Below, piece by piece: positions 36,636 to 45,255 of a DNA stretch of 64,000 nucleotides. The DNA lies in assembly GCF_000392615.1 (NCBI RefSeq), contig NZ_KB933398.1, positions 2,950,939-3,014,938 of the forward strand. The letters run 5' to 3'. The stretch is from Lysinibacillus sphaericus OT4b.31 (GTDB lineage Bacteria; Bacillota; Bacilli; Bacillales_A; Planococcaceae). The notes below the pieces were generated by a model. It ran no database searches. It saw only the letters and a list, made by a program, of their open reading frames with translations, and was not told where the DNA came from. The translations under genes were made by a program, and so were the position numbers. Positions within the stretch are counted from its first letter, which is position 1, and every line of letters starts with the position of its first letter.

Positions 36636-37357
36636 CGCGACTCCCCCTCCGTCAGTTCTAAAAAGACATCTTCAAATGTTTGTTTTCCTGTTTGACTCAT
36701 CAATTGCTTAGTCGTACCGAGTGCTCGTAATTTTCCTTGATGCATAATACCAACTCGGTCCGCTAACATCTCCACTTCTTCTAAATAATGAGTTGTTAAA
36801 ACAATGGTGACATGCCCTTTCAATTGACGTAAAATCCCCCATAAATCACGACGTGCACGCACATCCATGCCTAATGTAGGCTCATCTAAAAACAAAATTT
36901 TCGGATTTGACATCATGGCCATTGCCACACTTAGTCGTCGCTTAAAACCACCCGATAAAATCTTAGCCTTCTCGTGCTGGCTCATCTGCAAGCCAAACGT
37001 ATTCATCTGTGCAATCGCATGTTGTTCCGCTTGTATTTTTGAATAGCCATAAATTCGAGCCATTAATCGTAAATTTTCCACAACCGTTAAATTTGGTGCA
37101 ACTGCTGTTTCTTGCGGAGAAATATTAATGTTATTCTTAGCAACAATGGGATTGTGAACGATGCTCACTCCGTCCAAAAGAGCGTCACCACTTGTAGGTG
37201 TAACAAGTCCACATAGCATTTTAATGGTTGTGGTCTTGCCCGCCGCATTTTGACCAAGAAGCGCAAAAAATTCACCTTTTTCAATGTTTAATGATAAGTG
37301 ATCGACTACTGCTCGTTCCTGATAATGTTTCGATAATTCTTTTATTTCAATGGTCAT
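36632..37357 (-). CDS. ABC transporter ATP-binding protein
   Basis: 241 residues from ATG 37357 (AGAGGTGAGA upstream), overlapping the DUF3021 gene by 11 nt. Walker A is GQNAAGKTTT, with Ala where Gly is usual; signature ILSGGFKRRLSVA, with Phe replacing Gln; Walker B ILFLDEPTLGMD; H-loop TTHYLEEVE. The C-terminus resembles drug/peptide exporters (DrrA-like). It pairs with the following permease. Confidence 0.92.
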   Translation of the reverse strand: MTIEIKELSKHYQERAVVDHLSLNIEKGEFFALLGQNAAGKTTTIKMLCGLVTPTSGDALLDGVSIVHNPIVAKNNINISPQETAVAPNLTVVENLRLMARIYGYSKIQAEQHAIAQMNTFGLQMSQHEKAKILSGGFKRRLSVAMAMMSNPKILFLDEPTLGMDVRARRDLWGILRQLKGHVTIVLTTHYLEEVEMLADRVGIMHQGKLRALGTTKQLMSQTGKQTFEDVFLELTEGESR

Positions 37358-37820
37358 GATTCTCACCTCTTTCTAAGATGGCATTGATTTTTTCAATATC
37401 ACGCTTCGATAGTTGATATTGCATCAGCCATGTCACGATATATGTTCCTATAAAACTCGCAAGTAAGGAAAATATATTGGCCATCGTTTTAGGCATCCAT
37501 ATAATCATAACAATGGGTATCCAGACACTTGCCGTCACGCTAAAATGCACGATATATTGCTTCAACATGCCCCATCTAGCGATTTCAAAGACTAATGCCG
37601 CCATGGCAAATGTGACACCTATCATCCCCGTTAAAAAAATTTGTGTACAAACAGCTACTGTTTCACTTGTAAATAAAGCACGAAAATTTGGCACAACCGC
37701 TAAATAACTTTCTTGACCTAAGCCAAGAGATATACAGAGCTGTACAATTTGCCCAATGGTAACACCGATCACAAATCCCCCTACAAAGCGTATCACAATA
37801 TCCTTTTGCATCTCTTTCAC
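37347..37820 (-). CDS. DUF3021 membrane protein
   Basis: 157 residues with four hydrophobic helices (about 9-31, 57-80, 88-107, 112-132). DUF3021 proteins are almost always encoded next to a LytTR regulator, as here (1 nt away), and are thought to antagonise or sense signals for it. Role inferred from context. Confidence 0.85.
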   Translation of the reverse strand: MKEMQKDIVIRFVGGFVIGVTIGQIVQLCISLGLGQESYLAVVPNFRALFTSETVAVCTQIFLTGMIGVTFAMAALVFEIARWGMLKQYIVHFSVTASVWIPIVMIIWMPKTMANIFSLLASFIGTYIVTWLMQYQLSKRDIEKINAILERGENHDH

Positions 37821-37821
37821 C

Positions 37822-38250
37822 TCATATTCCTAATTGCTTTTTAATCTTTGAGACATAGCGCCTTGAGGCATACGTTTTAATATCACCTTGTAGCACTACC
37901 CCTATAGTTCCTGTCTTACTAATATCCATTTGTTTAATCATGTTTCGATTGACGATTTCAGCATTTGAAATACGTACAAATATTTGCGGATTTAACTTCT
38001 TATCAAGTTCATACAAACGACTGCGCACCGTGTAAATGCCCCGCGATGTTTGGACGAAGACCTTTTTTGCTTCCGTATAGATACGCAAAATATCTTTACA
38101 GGCAATCATCTCCGCTCCCCTACTAGACGAATCAGCCTCTTCAGTAGCAATACGCTGCATGATTTGTTCGATTTCCTCTGTCATTTTATCTGTGAGAATA
38201 ATAACTTTTGGTTCTTGATATGTCGGATCGATCGACACTTCTATTTTCAT
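37822..38250 (-). CDS. LytTR family transcriptional regulator
   Basis: 142 residues. The C-terminal LytTR DNA-binding domain (about 45-140) is recognisable from KDILRIYTEAKKVFVQTSRGIYTVRSRLYELDKKL, FVRISNAEIVNRNMI, and the basic tail. There is no receiver domain, so it is the stand-alone type paired with a DUF3021 protein. First gene of the LytTR/DUF3021/ATPase/permease operon, which it probably autoregulates. Confidence 0.9.
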   Translation of the reverse strand: MKIEVSIDPTYQEPKVIILTDKMTEEIEQIMQRIATEEADSSSRGAEMIACKDILRIYTEAKKVFVQTSRGIYTVRSRLYELDKKLNPQIFVRISNAEIVNRNMIKQMDISKTGTIGVVLQGDIKTYASRRYVSKIKKQLGI

Positions 38251-38389
38251 ATCATCACAGTCCTTTCATTCGCCTTCACTATAAAGTTTTCAAACATTGA
38301 TGTAAATGTATTATGGATGACTGGTCGTTTTTCCAGCATAAGTGGTGTATACAGCAAAAAAAGTGCCTATCCGCCTTGTAGGCAAGATA

Positions 38390-38545
38390 GATGTAGCTTT
38401 GAAATAAAGTTTGATCAAAAATGTTCCGTGAACCCACATTTTACTGCAAAATAAAAAGAATCCATTTTGAAAAAAGATTGATCAAAATGGATTCTTCATT
38501 TGTAAATGCAGATTGTGTTTTTATAAAGAAATTTGAGTAAAACTC
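38390..38545 (+). repeat. three-part AT-rich element, copy A
   Basis: A motif like AATAAAGTTTGATCAAA occurs three times (about 38403, 38468, 38521; spacings about 65 and 55 bp). The middle motif sits in the loop of a perfect 15-bp hairpin (AAGAATCCATTTTGA at 38456-38470, complement at 38482-38496). On minus the hairpin is followed by TTTTT and looks like a terminator. Copies B and C share this layout. Confidence 0.7.
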
Positions 38546-38642
38546 ATAGAAGTCCCTAAAAAGAACGGTTTGAATAGTCGGCTGAATAAACATTCAACTT
38601 TTTTATAAACAGTACGACTTTATTTTTAATCCACACCTTTTG

Positions 38643-38785
38643 TAGGCTTTGAATAAAGTTTGAGTAAAAGTATTGGCTCAACCCTGATTTAGCAGCCAAA
38701 GAAAAGAAACCATTTTGAAAACATTTGATCAAAGTGTTCTCTTTTCTTATCAACGAGTTTGCTGTTTTGATAAAAAAGATTGGAT
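38643..38785 (+). repeat. three-part AT-rich element, copy B
   Basis: Motif occurrences at about 38652 (AATAAAGTTTGAGTAAAA), 38715 and 38766. The middle hairpin is imperfect, with AAGAAAAG and CTTTTCTT arms. It ends next to the VOC gene stop codon. Confidence 0.6.
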
Positions 38786-38788
38786 ATT

Positions 38789-39277
38789 TTATTTGATTTC
38801 CTCAGCCAGCTCCAAAATAATTCCTTCTGGCCCACGAACGTAGCATAATTTATAAGCGTTTTCGTAGTTTTGTATCTCACCAATAAGTCCTGCGCCTTTC
38901 ATAGTCAATTTGGTAACAAGGGCTTCAATATCTTCAACAGCAAAGGCAATATGCCGGATACCCAGAGTATTTGCTAAAGGACGCTGTATGCCATTTTCAT
39001 CTGATGGCGTGTGAAATTTTACTAGTTCTATATTTGCGTCACCTTCTGGCGTTCGCAACATTACTAGTTCTATATTTGCATCACCTTCTGGCGTTCGCAA
39101 CATTGCAACTTCCTCTTTAACGTCTTGAAGCCCTATTATCCGCTCCATCCGCTCCACCCACTCACCTTCCACTTTTCCTTCCCCCAGCATTTCAAGGCCA
39201 AAGTCAAGAAAAAACGCTTTCGCGGCAGGAAGATCATTGACGATTATACCCACATGATCTATTCTATGGATTTTCAT
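38789..39277 (-). CDS. VOC (glyoxalase-like) protein with an internal 42-bp tandem duplication
   Basis: 162 residues, about 14 more than expected. The VOC fold is clear: IHRIDHVGIIVNDLPAAKAFF (first metal His), GIRHIAFAVEDIEALVTKL (His) and LCYVRGPEGIILELAEEI (Glu). The sequence MLRTPEGDANIELV is present twice in a row (DNA 39021-39062 and 39063-39104, 41 of 42 bases identical), which duplicates the strand carrying a presumed metal-ligand Glu. The frame is kept, so the protein may still fold. Substrate unknown; glyoxalase, dioxygenase and fosfomycin-resistance types share this fold. Flanked by elements B and C. Confidence 0.85.
   Translation of the reverse strand: MKIHRIDHVGIIVNDLPAAKAFFLDFGLEMLGEGKVEGEWVERMERIIGLQDVKEEVAMLRTPEGDANIELVMLRTPEGDANIELVKFHTPSDENGIQRPLANTLGIRHIAFAVEDIEALVTKLTMKGAGLIGEIQNYENAYKLCYVRGPEGIILELAEEIK
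39021..39104 (-). repeat. 42-bp tandem duplication inside the VOC gene
   Basis: Two consecutive 42-bp units starting ACTAGTTCTATATTTGC, one base different (TTTGCGTC versus TTTGCATC). The near identity indicates a recent event. Confidence 0.95.
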
Positions 39278-39452
39278 ATCTCATACCACCTTTTCCCTAA
39301 TTTTATCACATATGTCTCCTAAAGATTTCTTCTCGATTGCTTAATAGCTTTTCTTCTTTATTCAACAAACTGTGCCTTTAACAGAACAATTTATTTTCAA
39401 TTAACAATTCATTAATCCACCTTTTAATTCAGATATTCTTTCCCTTCATTAT

Positions 39453-39528
39453 AAAAATGCCCCTTTAGATAACCATATATCCACAGGGGGAAAACATCGC
39501 GACTTTATTTCAAACCTACAATAGATAT
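39453..39528 (-). repeat. terminator-like repeat D1
   Basis: GCCCCTTTAGATAACC, then ATCCACAGGGGGAAAAC, ACTTTATTTCAAA and ACAATA. It matches the nrdJ terminator segment (39834-39900) along its length, with the CCCCTTTAGAT and ATCCA-AGGGG arms conserved. On minus the hairpin is followed by ATTTTTAT. Confidence 0.6.
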
Positions 39529-39680
39529 AGCTTTATAATAAAGATTGATCAAATTAATACTAATAGCCTTGATAAACAAACAAAAAGAAAGAGCGTGTTT
39601 TAAAAAAAAGATTAATCAAAACACGCGCTTAATATATTTTATTGAATCATTCTTTTATAAAAAAGTTTGATCATTTCTAT
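39523..39680 (+). repeat. three-part AT-rich element, copy C
   Basis: Motif at about 39536 (AATAAAGATTGATCAAA), 39603 (AAAAGATTAATCAAAAC) and 39657 (AAAAAAGTTTGATCA), spacings 67 and 54 bp. The middle hairpin has arms AGCGTGTTTT and AAAACACGCGCT. Its left flank (ATAGATATAGCTTT) also matches copy A (ATAGATGTAGCTTT). Confidence 0.65.
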
Positions 39681-39688
39681 GATATTTC

Positions 39689-39714
39689 CTCCATTAAAGC
39701 GCCCTTTAATGGAG
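39689..39714. repeat. perfect 11-bp hairpin downstream of nrdJ
   Basis: CTCCATTAAAG and CTTTAATGGAG with loop CGCC. No T-run on either side. The remainder of 39715-39833 has no recognised feature. Confidence 0.5.
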
Positions 39715-39833
39715 AAACATGCCAGGCAAGCCCTCAGCCAATTTCCCATGGCTTTTGGGACAGCCCCTCTAATCCTTTAACTGATGGAAAACCTGTTCAA
39801 TTTTGCCTCAGTACCAAGCATGACAGTAAACAT

Positions 39834-39872
39834 AAAAACACCCCTTTAGATTAATATAATCCAAAGGGGGAA
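39834..39872 (-). terminator. nrdJ terminator (repeat D2)
   Basis: On minus, arms CCCCTTTGGAT and ATCTAAAGGGG, then TGTTTTTAT, about 50 nt after the nrdJ stop. The same sequence recurs as D1. Confidence 0.75.
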
Positions 39873-39920
39873 AACCGTGCAACTTTATATCAAATTCACA
39901 ATAAACACTTTTTCATTATT

Positions 39921-42491
39921 TTATAAACCACATTTAAGCTGTGCACCGCAGTTTGTACATGTGTTACAGCCGCCCATTTCCTCGACTGTTCCTTTACGAC
40001 ATACCGGGCAAGTATTCCCAACGTCAGAGCCGATAACAGTTGTTGACTCCAGCGCTTGAATCGTATCGATTAATACGACCGGACGCTTTGTGTGTTCTTC
40101 TACTAGTTCTTCTTCAAATGATAGCTGATCCATATCATTTTCTTCGGCCTTTAGTGTAAGTACTTGTGAGTCACGGCTACCATCTACATAAACCGTACCA
40201 CCTTTAGCGCCACCTTTATATAGACGCTCATATACTTTTTCTACCTGCTGTACTGTATAGCCTCTTGGAGCGTTCACCGTTTTTGAAATCGATGAATCGA
40301 TCCATTTTTGAATGATACATTGTACATCGGCATGAGCCTCTGGTTTTAATTCCATCGATGATACGAACCATGATGGTAAGTCGTTCGCACTTGCTGCTGG
40401 ATGACTGTCTAAGTATTCCTGAACGATTTCTGCTTTCACCTCGATGAATTTACCTAAGCGACCCGAACGGTAATATGTGAACGAGAAATAAGGCTCAAGA
40501 CCTGTTGCTACACCAACCATCGTTCCAGTAGAACCTGTAGGCGCCACTGTAAGTAAATGCGAGTTACGAATACCTGTTGCTAAAATTTGCTCTTTGATAT
40601 GCGTTGGCATTTTTTGCATGAAGCCTGTTTCTGTGAAGGCTTTACGTAAACGTGCAGTTTCTTCTGCTGTCGCACCTACTAAGAATGGGAAGCTACCACG
40701 TTCTTTTGCTAGTTCTGTTGAAGCCTCATAAGCAGTCTCTGCAATTGTTTTAAAGATTTCATCAACAAGTGCATTGCCTCCCTCTGAGCCATATTCTTTT
40801 TCGCAATAGATAAGTAAATCTGCTAAGCCCATTACCCCTAAGCCAACACGTCGCTCACCAAGGGCTTGTACACGGTTTTCTTCTAGGAAATAAGGCGTTG
40901 CATCAATAACATTATCCTGCATACGTACACCTACGCGTACCGTTTCACGTAATGCTTCATAATCAACTGTTTGATTTTCTTTATTAGCAAACTGCGCTAA
41001 ATTTACAGCAGCTAAATTACACACCGAATAAGGTGCAAGTGGTTGCTCACCACATGGATTTGTTGCAACAACGCTTTGACCATATGCCTTAGCGTTTGTC
41101 ATATCGTTTGCGTTATCGATGAAGAAGATACCTGGCTCTGCAGAGTATGTTGCACATACATTGATAAGATTCCAAAGCTCTTTCGCTTTAATCGTACGGT
41201 ATGTGCGCACTTTATAGCCTAATTTCTCCCATTCACGTACGTCGCCAACCTTATGCCATTCCGTATTGTAGAGAGTCATTTCCTCTTTTGTATATTCTTC
41301 AACTGCTGGGAAACGAAGCTCAAAATCCGCATCTTTTTCAACAGCTTCCATAAATTCTTTTGTCAATGTTACAGAGATATTAGCGCCCGTTAAAAACTCT
41401 GAGTTATGGACTGTATACGTACCACCGTCGCGTAATTTATTTTCTGCATCACGAATAATCGCAGTATCAAATCCGCCTAAGCCTTCGATGTTTTTGTAAT
41501 TTACAATACCCTGATACATTGCTTCATCTTGCTGAGATAAAGGCTTGAAGTTTAATTTTTCTTTTGCTAGACGGATAATAGACTTGTCCGTCGTGTTTTC
41601 GATTAAGTATCGTAAAATACGTGGATTTTGCATTTTTGAAATGATAAATTCCACAATATCAGGATGCCAATCGGCCAGCATAATCATCTGTGCGCCACGA
41701 CGTGATCCACCCTGTTCAACAAGGTGTGTCAGCTTGGCAATATCGTCTAGCCATGAAACCGAACCAGACGATTTCCCGTTCACACCACGTGCTAAAGTAT
41801 TACGTGGACGCAGAGTTGAACCATTTGTTCCTACTCCCCCACCACGGCTCATAATTTCCATTACTTGCTTACGGTGATCACTAATACCCTCACGTGAATC
41901 TGCAACAAATGGCATTACGTAGCAATTGAAGAACGTTACATCTGTTTCAGAACCTGCTCCATAAATAACACGTCCAGCTGGGATAAATCGCAATGATACT
42001 AATTGCTCATAAAATCTCTCAAACCATTCTTGGCGTTTTTCTGCTGTTTTTTCAACAGAGGCAAGCCCTGTTGCATTTCGTTTTGCGATTTGCTCATAAT
42101 AAATTTCAAGAGGCTTTTCTAACACGTCAATTGAACGCGTAATCACACCCGTTTCTTGCTCTTTTGGCTCATCTAAAACGCTACGGTAGTCTTCCTCGAT
42201 CAAAATGTCTGCTGTTTTTGTAGTCATATCAATCTTTTGAATTGTCCCTAAACCACGTGCAGGGAATTTTGGATCTGCCTTTACTGTTAAGACAACGAAA
42301 TCACCAGCTTTTAATGTTTTCTTCTCTGTGTCCTTAAACGAGTAGCGATCGATCATTACCAATCTAGAAACACCTTTATGCGTAATGTGCATATCAGGGG
42401 TTACGGGGTGAACCTGTGGAAATAGTTCAATATCCTTGTTCAATTGTTCGATTTGTTTGTTTACTTCGGGTTGATGATTTGTGAGTACCAT
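39921..42491 (-). CDS. nrdJ: vitamin B12-dependent (class II) ribonucleotide reductase
   Basis: 856 residues from ATG 42491 with GGGAGGC upstream; the frame extends 17 codons further without a site. It reduces ribonucleotides to deoxyribonucleotides using adenosylcobalamin. Visible are FNCYVMPF with an active-site Cys, RGGGVGTNGSTLRPR, the NPCGEQPLAPYSVCNLAAVNL catalytic Cys/Glu block, PTGSTGTMVGVATGLEPYF and a C-terminal Cys cluster (CPVCRKG, CNTCTNCGAQLKCGL) that shuttles reducing equivalents or binds zinc. No cobalamin riboswitch is seen upstream; NrdR-like boxes are. Confidence 0.95.
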   Translation of the reverse strand: MVLTNHQPEVNKQIEQLNKDIELFPQVHPVTPDMHITHKGVSRLVMIDRYSFKDTEKKTLKAGDFVVLTVKADPKFPARGLGTIQKIDMTTKTADILIEEDYRSVLDEPKEQETGVITRSIDVLEKPLEIYYEQIAKRNATGLASVEKTAEKRQEWFERFYEQLVSLRFIPAGRVIYGAGSETDVTFFNCYVMPFVADSREGISDHRKQVMEIMSRGGGVGTNGSTLRPRNTLARGVNGKSSGSVSWLDDIAKLTHLVEQGGSRRGAQMIMLADWHPDIVEFIISKMQNPRILRYLIENTTDKSIIRLAKEKLNFKPLSQQDEAMYQGIVNYKNIEGLGGFDTAIIRDAENKLRDGGTYTVHNSEFLTGANISVTLTKEFMEAVEKDADFELRFPAVEEYTKEEMTLYNTEWHKVGDVREWEKLGYKVRTYRTIKAKELWNLINVCATYSAEPGIFFIDNANDMTNAKAYGQSVVATNPCGEQPLAPYSVCNLAAVNLAQFANKENQTVDYEALRETVRVGVRMQDNVIDATPYFLEENRVQALGERRVGLGVMGLADLLIYCEKEYGSEGGNALVDEIFKTIAETAYEASTELAKERGSFPFLVGATAEETARLRKAFTETGFMQKMPTHIKEQILATGIRNSHLLTVAPTGSTGTMVGVATGLEPYFSFTYYRSGRLGKFIEVKAEIVQEYLDSHPAASANDLPSWFVSSMELKPEAHADVQCIIQKWIDSSISKTVNAPRGYTVQQVEKVYERLYKGGAKGGTVYVDGSRDSQVLTLKAEENDMDQLSFEEELVEEHTKRPVVLIDTIQALESTTVIGSDVGNTCPVCRKGTVEEMGGCNTCTNCGAQLKCGL

Positions 42492-42530
42492 CGTTTTGCC
42501 TCCCTTATTTTCATCCTTACAATAATAAAT

Positions 42531-42600
42531 ACACAATATCATGTGTCGTTAAACACTACATATTGTGTATATTCCTTAACAAAAGATACTATATATAGTT
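42531..42600 (-). promoter_or_regulatory. NrdR boxes upstream of nrdJ
   Basis: ACACAATATCATGTGT (42531-42546) and ACACTACATATTGTGT (42553-42568) match the 16-bp palindromic NrdR box, with centres 22 bp apart. A third, weaker ATACTATATATAGTTT (42585-42600) is 32 bp further. These are close to whole helical turns, as expected for cooperative NrdR binding. nrdR itself is outside the window. Confidence 0.75.
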
Positions 42601-42693
42601 TTTTAATTCAACTCTTGCAATTTTGACTAGAATCAGTACTGCTTGTCAGCACAAGGTTTAAACGCAAAAAAAATATTTTTCTTATACCATTTC

Positions 42694-43524
42694 TTACTTT
42701 TTGAAGTTCCAATCATCATGTGCATATTTTTTTTCTTCAAGTGCATGGACATATTCTAATTGCTCCTCAGAAAGTGTAAATGGTTTTAAATCAATTTGCA
42801 ACGATTTTGCAAAACCATCTCGGAAAGCCGTCACACATTGTTCAATAGAAACAGGTTCTTTGACAAGGCTATTAATGGCAACAGCCTTCTCTGGCAGCTT
42901 TTTACGCATGCGTTCTTTCGCTTCATCACTTGAAAAATTAAATACTGATAATAGTTTTTCTTCATCGAGATCAAGTAAAATTGCACCATGCTGTAAAATG
43001 ACACCTTTTTGACGCGTTTGCGCACTACCCGCTATTTTTTTTCCTTCTACGACAAGCTCATACCAACTTGGTGCATCAAAACAAACAGCACTCTTTGGCT
43101 GCTTCAAGTCGGCCTTTTTTTCTTCCGTATCCGGCACACTAAAATACGCGTCCATCCCTAAATTATGAAAGCCCTGTAAAATCCCCTCGCTCAATACACG
43201 ATACGCCTCTGTTACCGATTCAGGCATATTTGGATAGCTTTCTGTGACAATGACGCTATATGTCAACTCATGTTCGTGTAAAACTGCTCTTCCACCTGTT
43301 GGACGTCGCACAAAACCTAGACCTTGTTCACGAACTGCTTCTAAATTAATATCTCTTTTCGCCTGCTGAAAATAGCCAATTGAAAGTGTCGCAGGCTCCC
43401 ACTCATAAAACCGAATCACTGGAGGAATTAAACCCTCACTATGCCAATCAAGCAATGCCTCATCCAGCGCCATATTAAACGAAGGACTACATTTCCCTGA
43501 ATTTAGAAAATACCAAGTTGTCAT
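42694..43524 (-). CDS. lipM: octanoyl-[GcvH]:protein octanoyltransferase LipM
   Basis: 276 residues from ATG 43524 with AGGAGATGATTGT before it; the open frame starts 8 codons earlier. Biotin/lipoate A/B ligase fold: [22 protein letters not shown], then [27 protein letters not shown] with the catalytic Cys, and [14 protein letters not shown]. Close to B. subtilis LipM (YqhM), which moves octanoate from ACP to GcvH as the first step of lipoate assembly. Lipoate is needed by the Bkd complex at 0-3 kb. Confidence 0.93.
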   Translation of the reverse strand: MTTWYFLNSGKCSPSFNMALDEALLDWHSEGLIPPVIRFYEWEPATLSIGYFQQAKRDINLEAVREQGLGFVRRPTGGRAVLHEHELTYSVIVTESYPNMPESVTEAYRVLSEGILQGFHNLGMDAYFSVPDTEEKKADLKQPKSAVCFDAPSWYELVVEGKKIAGSAQTRQKGVILQHGAILLDLDEEKLLSVFNFSSDEAKERMRKKLPEKAVAINSLVKEPVSIEQCVTAFRDGFAKSLQIDLKPFTLSEEQLEYVHALEEKKYAHDDWNFKK

Positions 43525-43548
43525 ACAATCATCTCCTACAAGTATCAA

Positions 43549-43865
43549 TTATGCCTCGGCGTAATTAAAACCAAATTTTGAATTGCTTTTTGGACCTGCG
43601 CAGGTTGACACAATGTTCGTCATCTCAGTCAAACCACAGGACGTGGCGATTTACCCAGGCAGGTCGATTAATGGTTGTCGCATAGACGCAACGGGTTCCT
43701 TCAAAACTTGTGCCATCCGCCGGGGCTTGTTCTTCATTCAAATTATTTTTACAATCACATCACCTTATAGAGGCAAGAGACTGCGTGACTGATACTACTT
43801 CATAACATGTGCTACTTAAAGCTATCTTATTTTTAGCCACAATCTAGTTAATTTTATCAAACTCA
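43549..43865. other. gap with possible dispersed repeat
   Basis: No supported gene. The part at 43583-43800 is less AT-rich and has ACCTGCGCAGGT (12-bp palindrome, 43593-43604) and CCACAGGACGTGGCG, close to a motif at 19.69 kb, so it is probably another dispersed repeat. Confidence 0.4.
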
Positions 43866-43895
43866 TTGGACTATCGCTACCGCATCTTTTATAAT
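43866..43895 (+). promoter_or_regulatory. yqhL promoter
   Basis: TTGGAC (43866-43871), 18 bp, TATAAT (43890-43895). The ATG that opens the longest yqhL frame overlaps this -10, which argues for the downstream TTG start. Confidence 0.6.
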
Positions 43896-43926
43896 GATAA
43901 AGAAGATAGAAAGGGGTAAGAAAATC

Positions 43927-44313
43927 TTGGACATACTTATCACAATTGGTGTAATTTTAGTAGTTCTAATTGCATATATCGCGATAAATGCAATGCGTCT
44001 AAAAAAAGCCGTAACCAACTTAACACAAGAACAGTTTATTGAAGGCTACCGTAAAGCACAGCTAATTGATGTGCGTGAGCAAAAAGAATTCGAGGCAGGT
44101 CATATTCTTGGCGCACGAAGCGTTCCTTCTACAGCACTACGTCAACGTTACAAAGAAATCCGACCAGATTTACCAGTATATTTATACTGCCAAAATACAG
44201 GTCGTAGTGCTCGTGCTGCACTATTCTTAAAAAAACGTGGCTACAACCAAATTTACCAGCTTGAAGGCGGCTTCCGTAATTGGACTGGTAAAATAAAAAC
44301 AAAAAAACAATAA
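43927..44313 (+). CDS. yqhL: membrane-anchored rhodanese-like protein YqhL
   Basis: 128 residues from TTG 43927 with GAAAGGGG upstream, similar to the B. subtilis YqhL length. N-terminal membrane helix (about 3-20), then a single rhodanese domain (about 35-122): LIDVREQKEFEAGHILGARSVP and LPVYLYCQNTGRSARAALFLKKRGY, with active-site Cys in the CQNTGRSA loop, and LEGGFRNW. Sulfur transfer is likely, acceptor unknown. Confidence 0.88.
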   Translation: MDILITIGVILVVLIAYIAINAMRLKKAVTNLTQEQFIEGYRKAQLIDVREQKEFEAGHILGARSVPSTALRQRYKEIRPDLPVYLYCQNTGRSARAALFLKKRGYNQIYQLEGGFRNWTGKIKTKKQ

Positions 44314-44466
44314 GAATTGCGCATTTGCACATTTTTCCGCTGACAGTTCACATAAAGCGCAAAAAAGCTGCACACTCGGTAAGCTACTGAGAGGACGAAA
44401 CACGAATCGAAGCGACCTCCTGTGTGCGGCGCCAATGCCTATACTTTCTTATATTTTTTATAAAGA

Positions 44467-44497
44467 GCTAGCAGCTGCTTTAATTGCTAGCTTTTTT
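44467..44497 (+). terminator. yqhL terminator
   Basis: Arms GCTAGCA and TGCTAGC followed by six T, about 150 nt after the stop. Confidence 0.7.
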
Positions 44498-44723
44498 CTA
44501 ATATTCTGAGTTTCTACTATATAATAGTAGTTGTCTAACGACTAACCATTTAGTTCTCTTTCACCAAGCCCTTGATCATGCATAGGACAAAAAGAGTAAA
44601 GCACGTAAAGGTATATACATTTCATTAGTAGCGAACATTTCTTGTTGCACATAAATGATTCAGGCTCCATCGCTATCAGCCTGCTTGACATAGATACACA
44701 TCTTGTCATACTCTTCGTTCTTT

Positions 44724-44942
44724 CTATAGCTCTGCTAAATTATGAATGGCTACAAGACTAATCTCTTTCATTTCGCCTTCTTCTGCCAATAACCTTGCTG
44801 CTTCCTTCACTTGATTCATCTTTTTACCTAATTCAGGAAAATAAAACGAAATCATGCTACTAGCTATGACAACCAGCATAAATTTAACTTTTTTAGTATG
44901 TCTAAAAATACTAAGTTGTGTAAATAATTTATCAATCGGCAC
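44724..44942 (-). CDS. small hypothetical protein, doubtful
   Basis: 72 codons from a GTG. One hydrophobic stretch (FMLVVIASSMISFYF) and a charged helix (KKMNQVKEAARLLAEEGEMKEI). No good ribosome site is seen. Not recognised. Flanked by about 220 bp of featureless sequence downstream (44498-44723). May be a chance frame. Confidence 0.25.
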   Translation of the reverse strand: MPIDKLFTQLSIFRHTKKVKFMLVVIASSMISFYFPELGKKMNQVKEAARLLAEEGEMKEISLVAIHNLAEL

Positions 44943-44952
44943 GCTATTTTTC

Positions 44953-44967
44953 TATTTTCTGAAAATA
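44953..44967. promoter_or_regulatory. CodY-like palindrome upstream of the riboswitch-permease unit
   Basis: TATTTTCTGAAAATA matches the CodY consensus at all but the two outer bases and is a perfect palindrome. A TATAAT lies 46 bp downstream (45013-45018) on plus. Confidence 0.55.
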
Positions 44968-45081
44968 GCCAATTTTTAATACTTGAATAAAAGCGTAAGC
45001 ATTGATAGGATGTATAATATCTTAAAATATTGTATTGTCTTTACGACGATACGTGCTATGAATGCTATGGATAAAACTATA

Positions 45082-45160
45082 GCAGGAGCATTTCTGGAGA
45101 GAGCGCAATATGCGTCGCCGAAGGGTTCACTATCTCAGGCAAAAGGACAGAGGAGTAATA
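45082..45160 (+). ncRNA. glycine riboswitch (single aptamer)
   Basis: The conserved core is present in order: CTGGAGAG, GCGTCGCCGAAGGG, ATCTCAGGCAAAAGGACAGA, as in the gcvT-type glycine aptamer. Only one aptamer is seen. It is followed 100 nt later by a terminator and then the amino-acid permease, so it should control transport of glycine or a related amino acid. An open frame through it is not a gene. Confidence 0.9.
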
Positions 45161-45255
45161 CAAACTTTCACCACGAAAGCTATACCACACGAATGTTGAG
45201 CTTAATTTTTTTAAATTAAACATCCTCAAATGGTATTTGTTATTCTGACGTTTAC

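Noticed and set aside
42492..42693. Cobalamin riboswitch before the B12-dependent reductase gene
   Set aside because: The conserved B12-box sequence was not found; the region is short and holds NrdR-like boxes.
44983..45219. Coding frame of 78 codons
   Set aside because: It lies over the glycine riboswitch core; the RNA explains the sequence.
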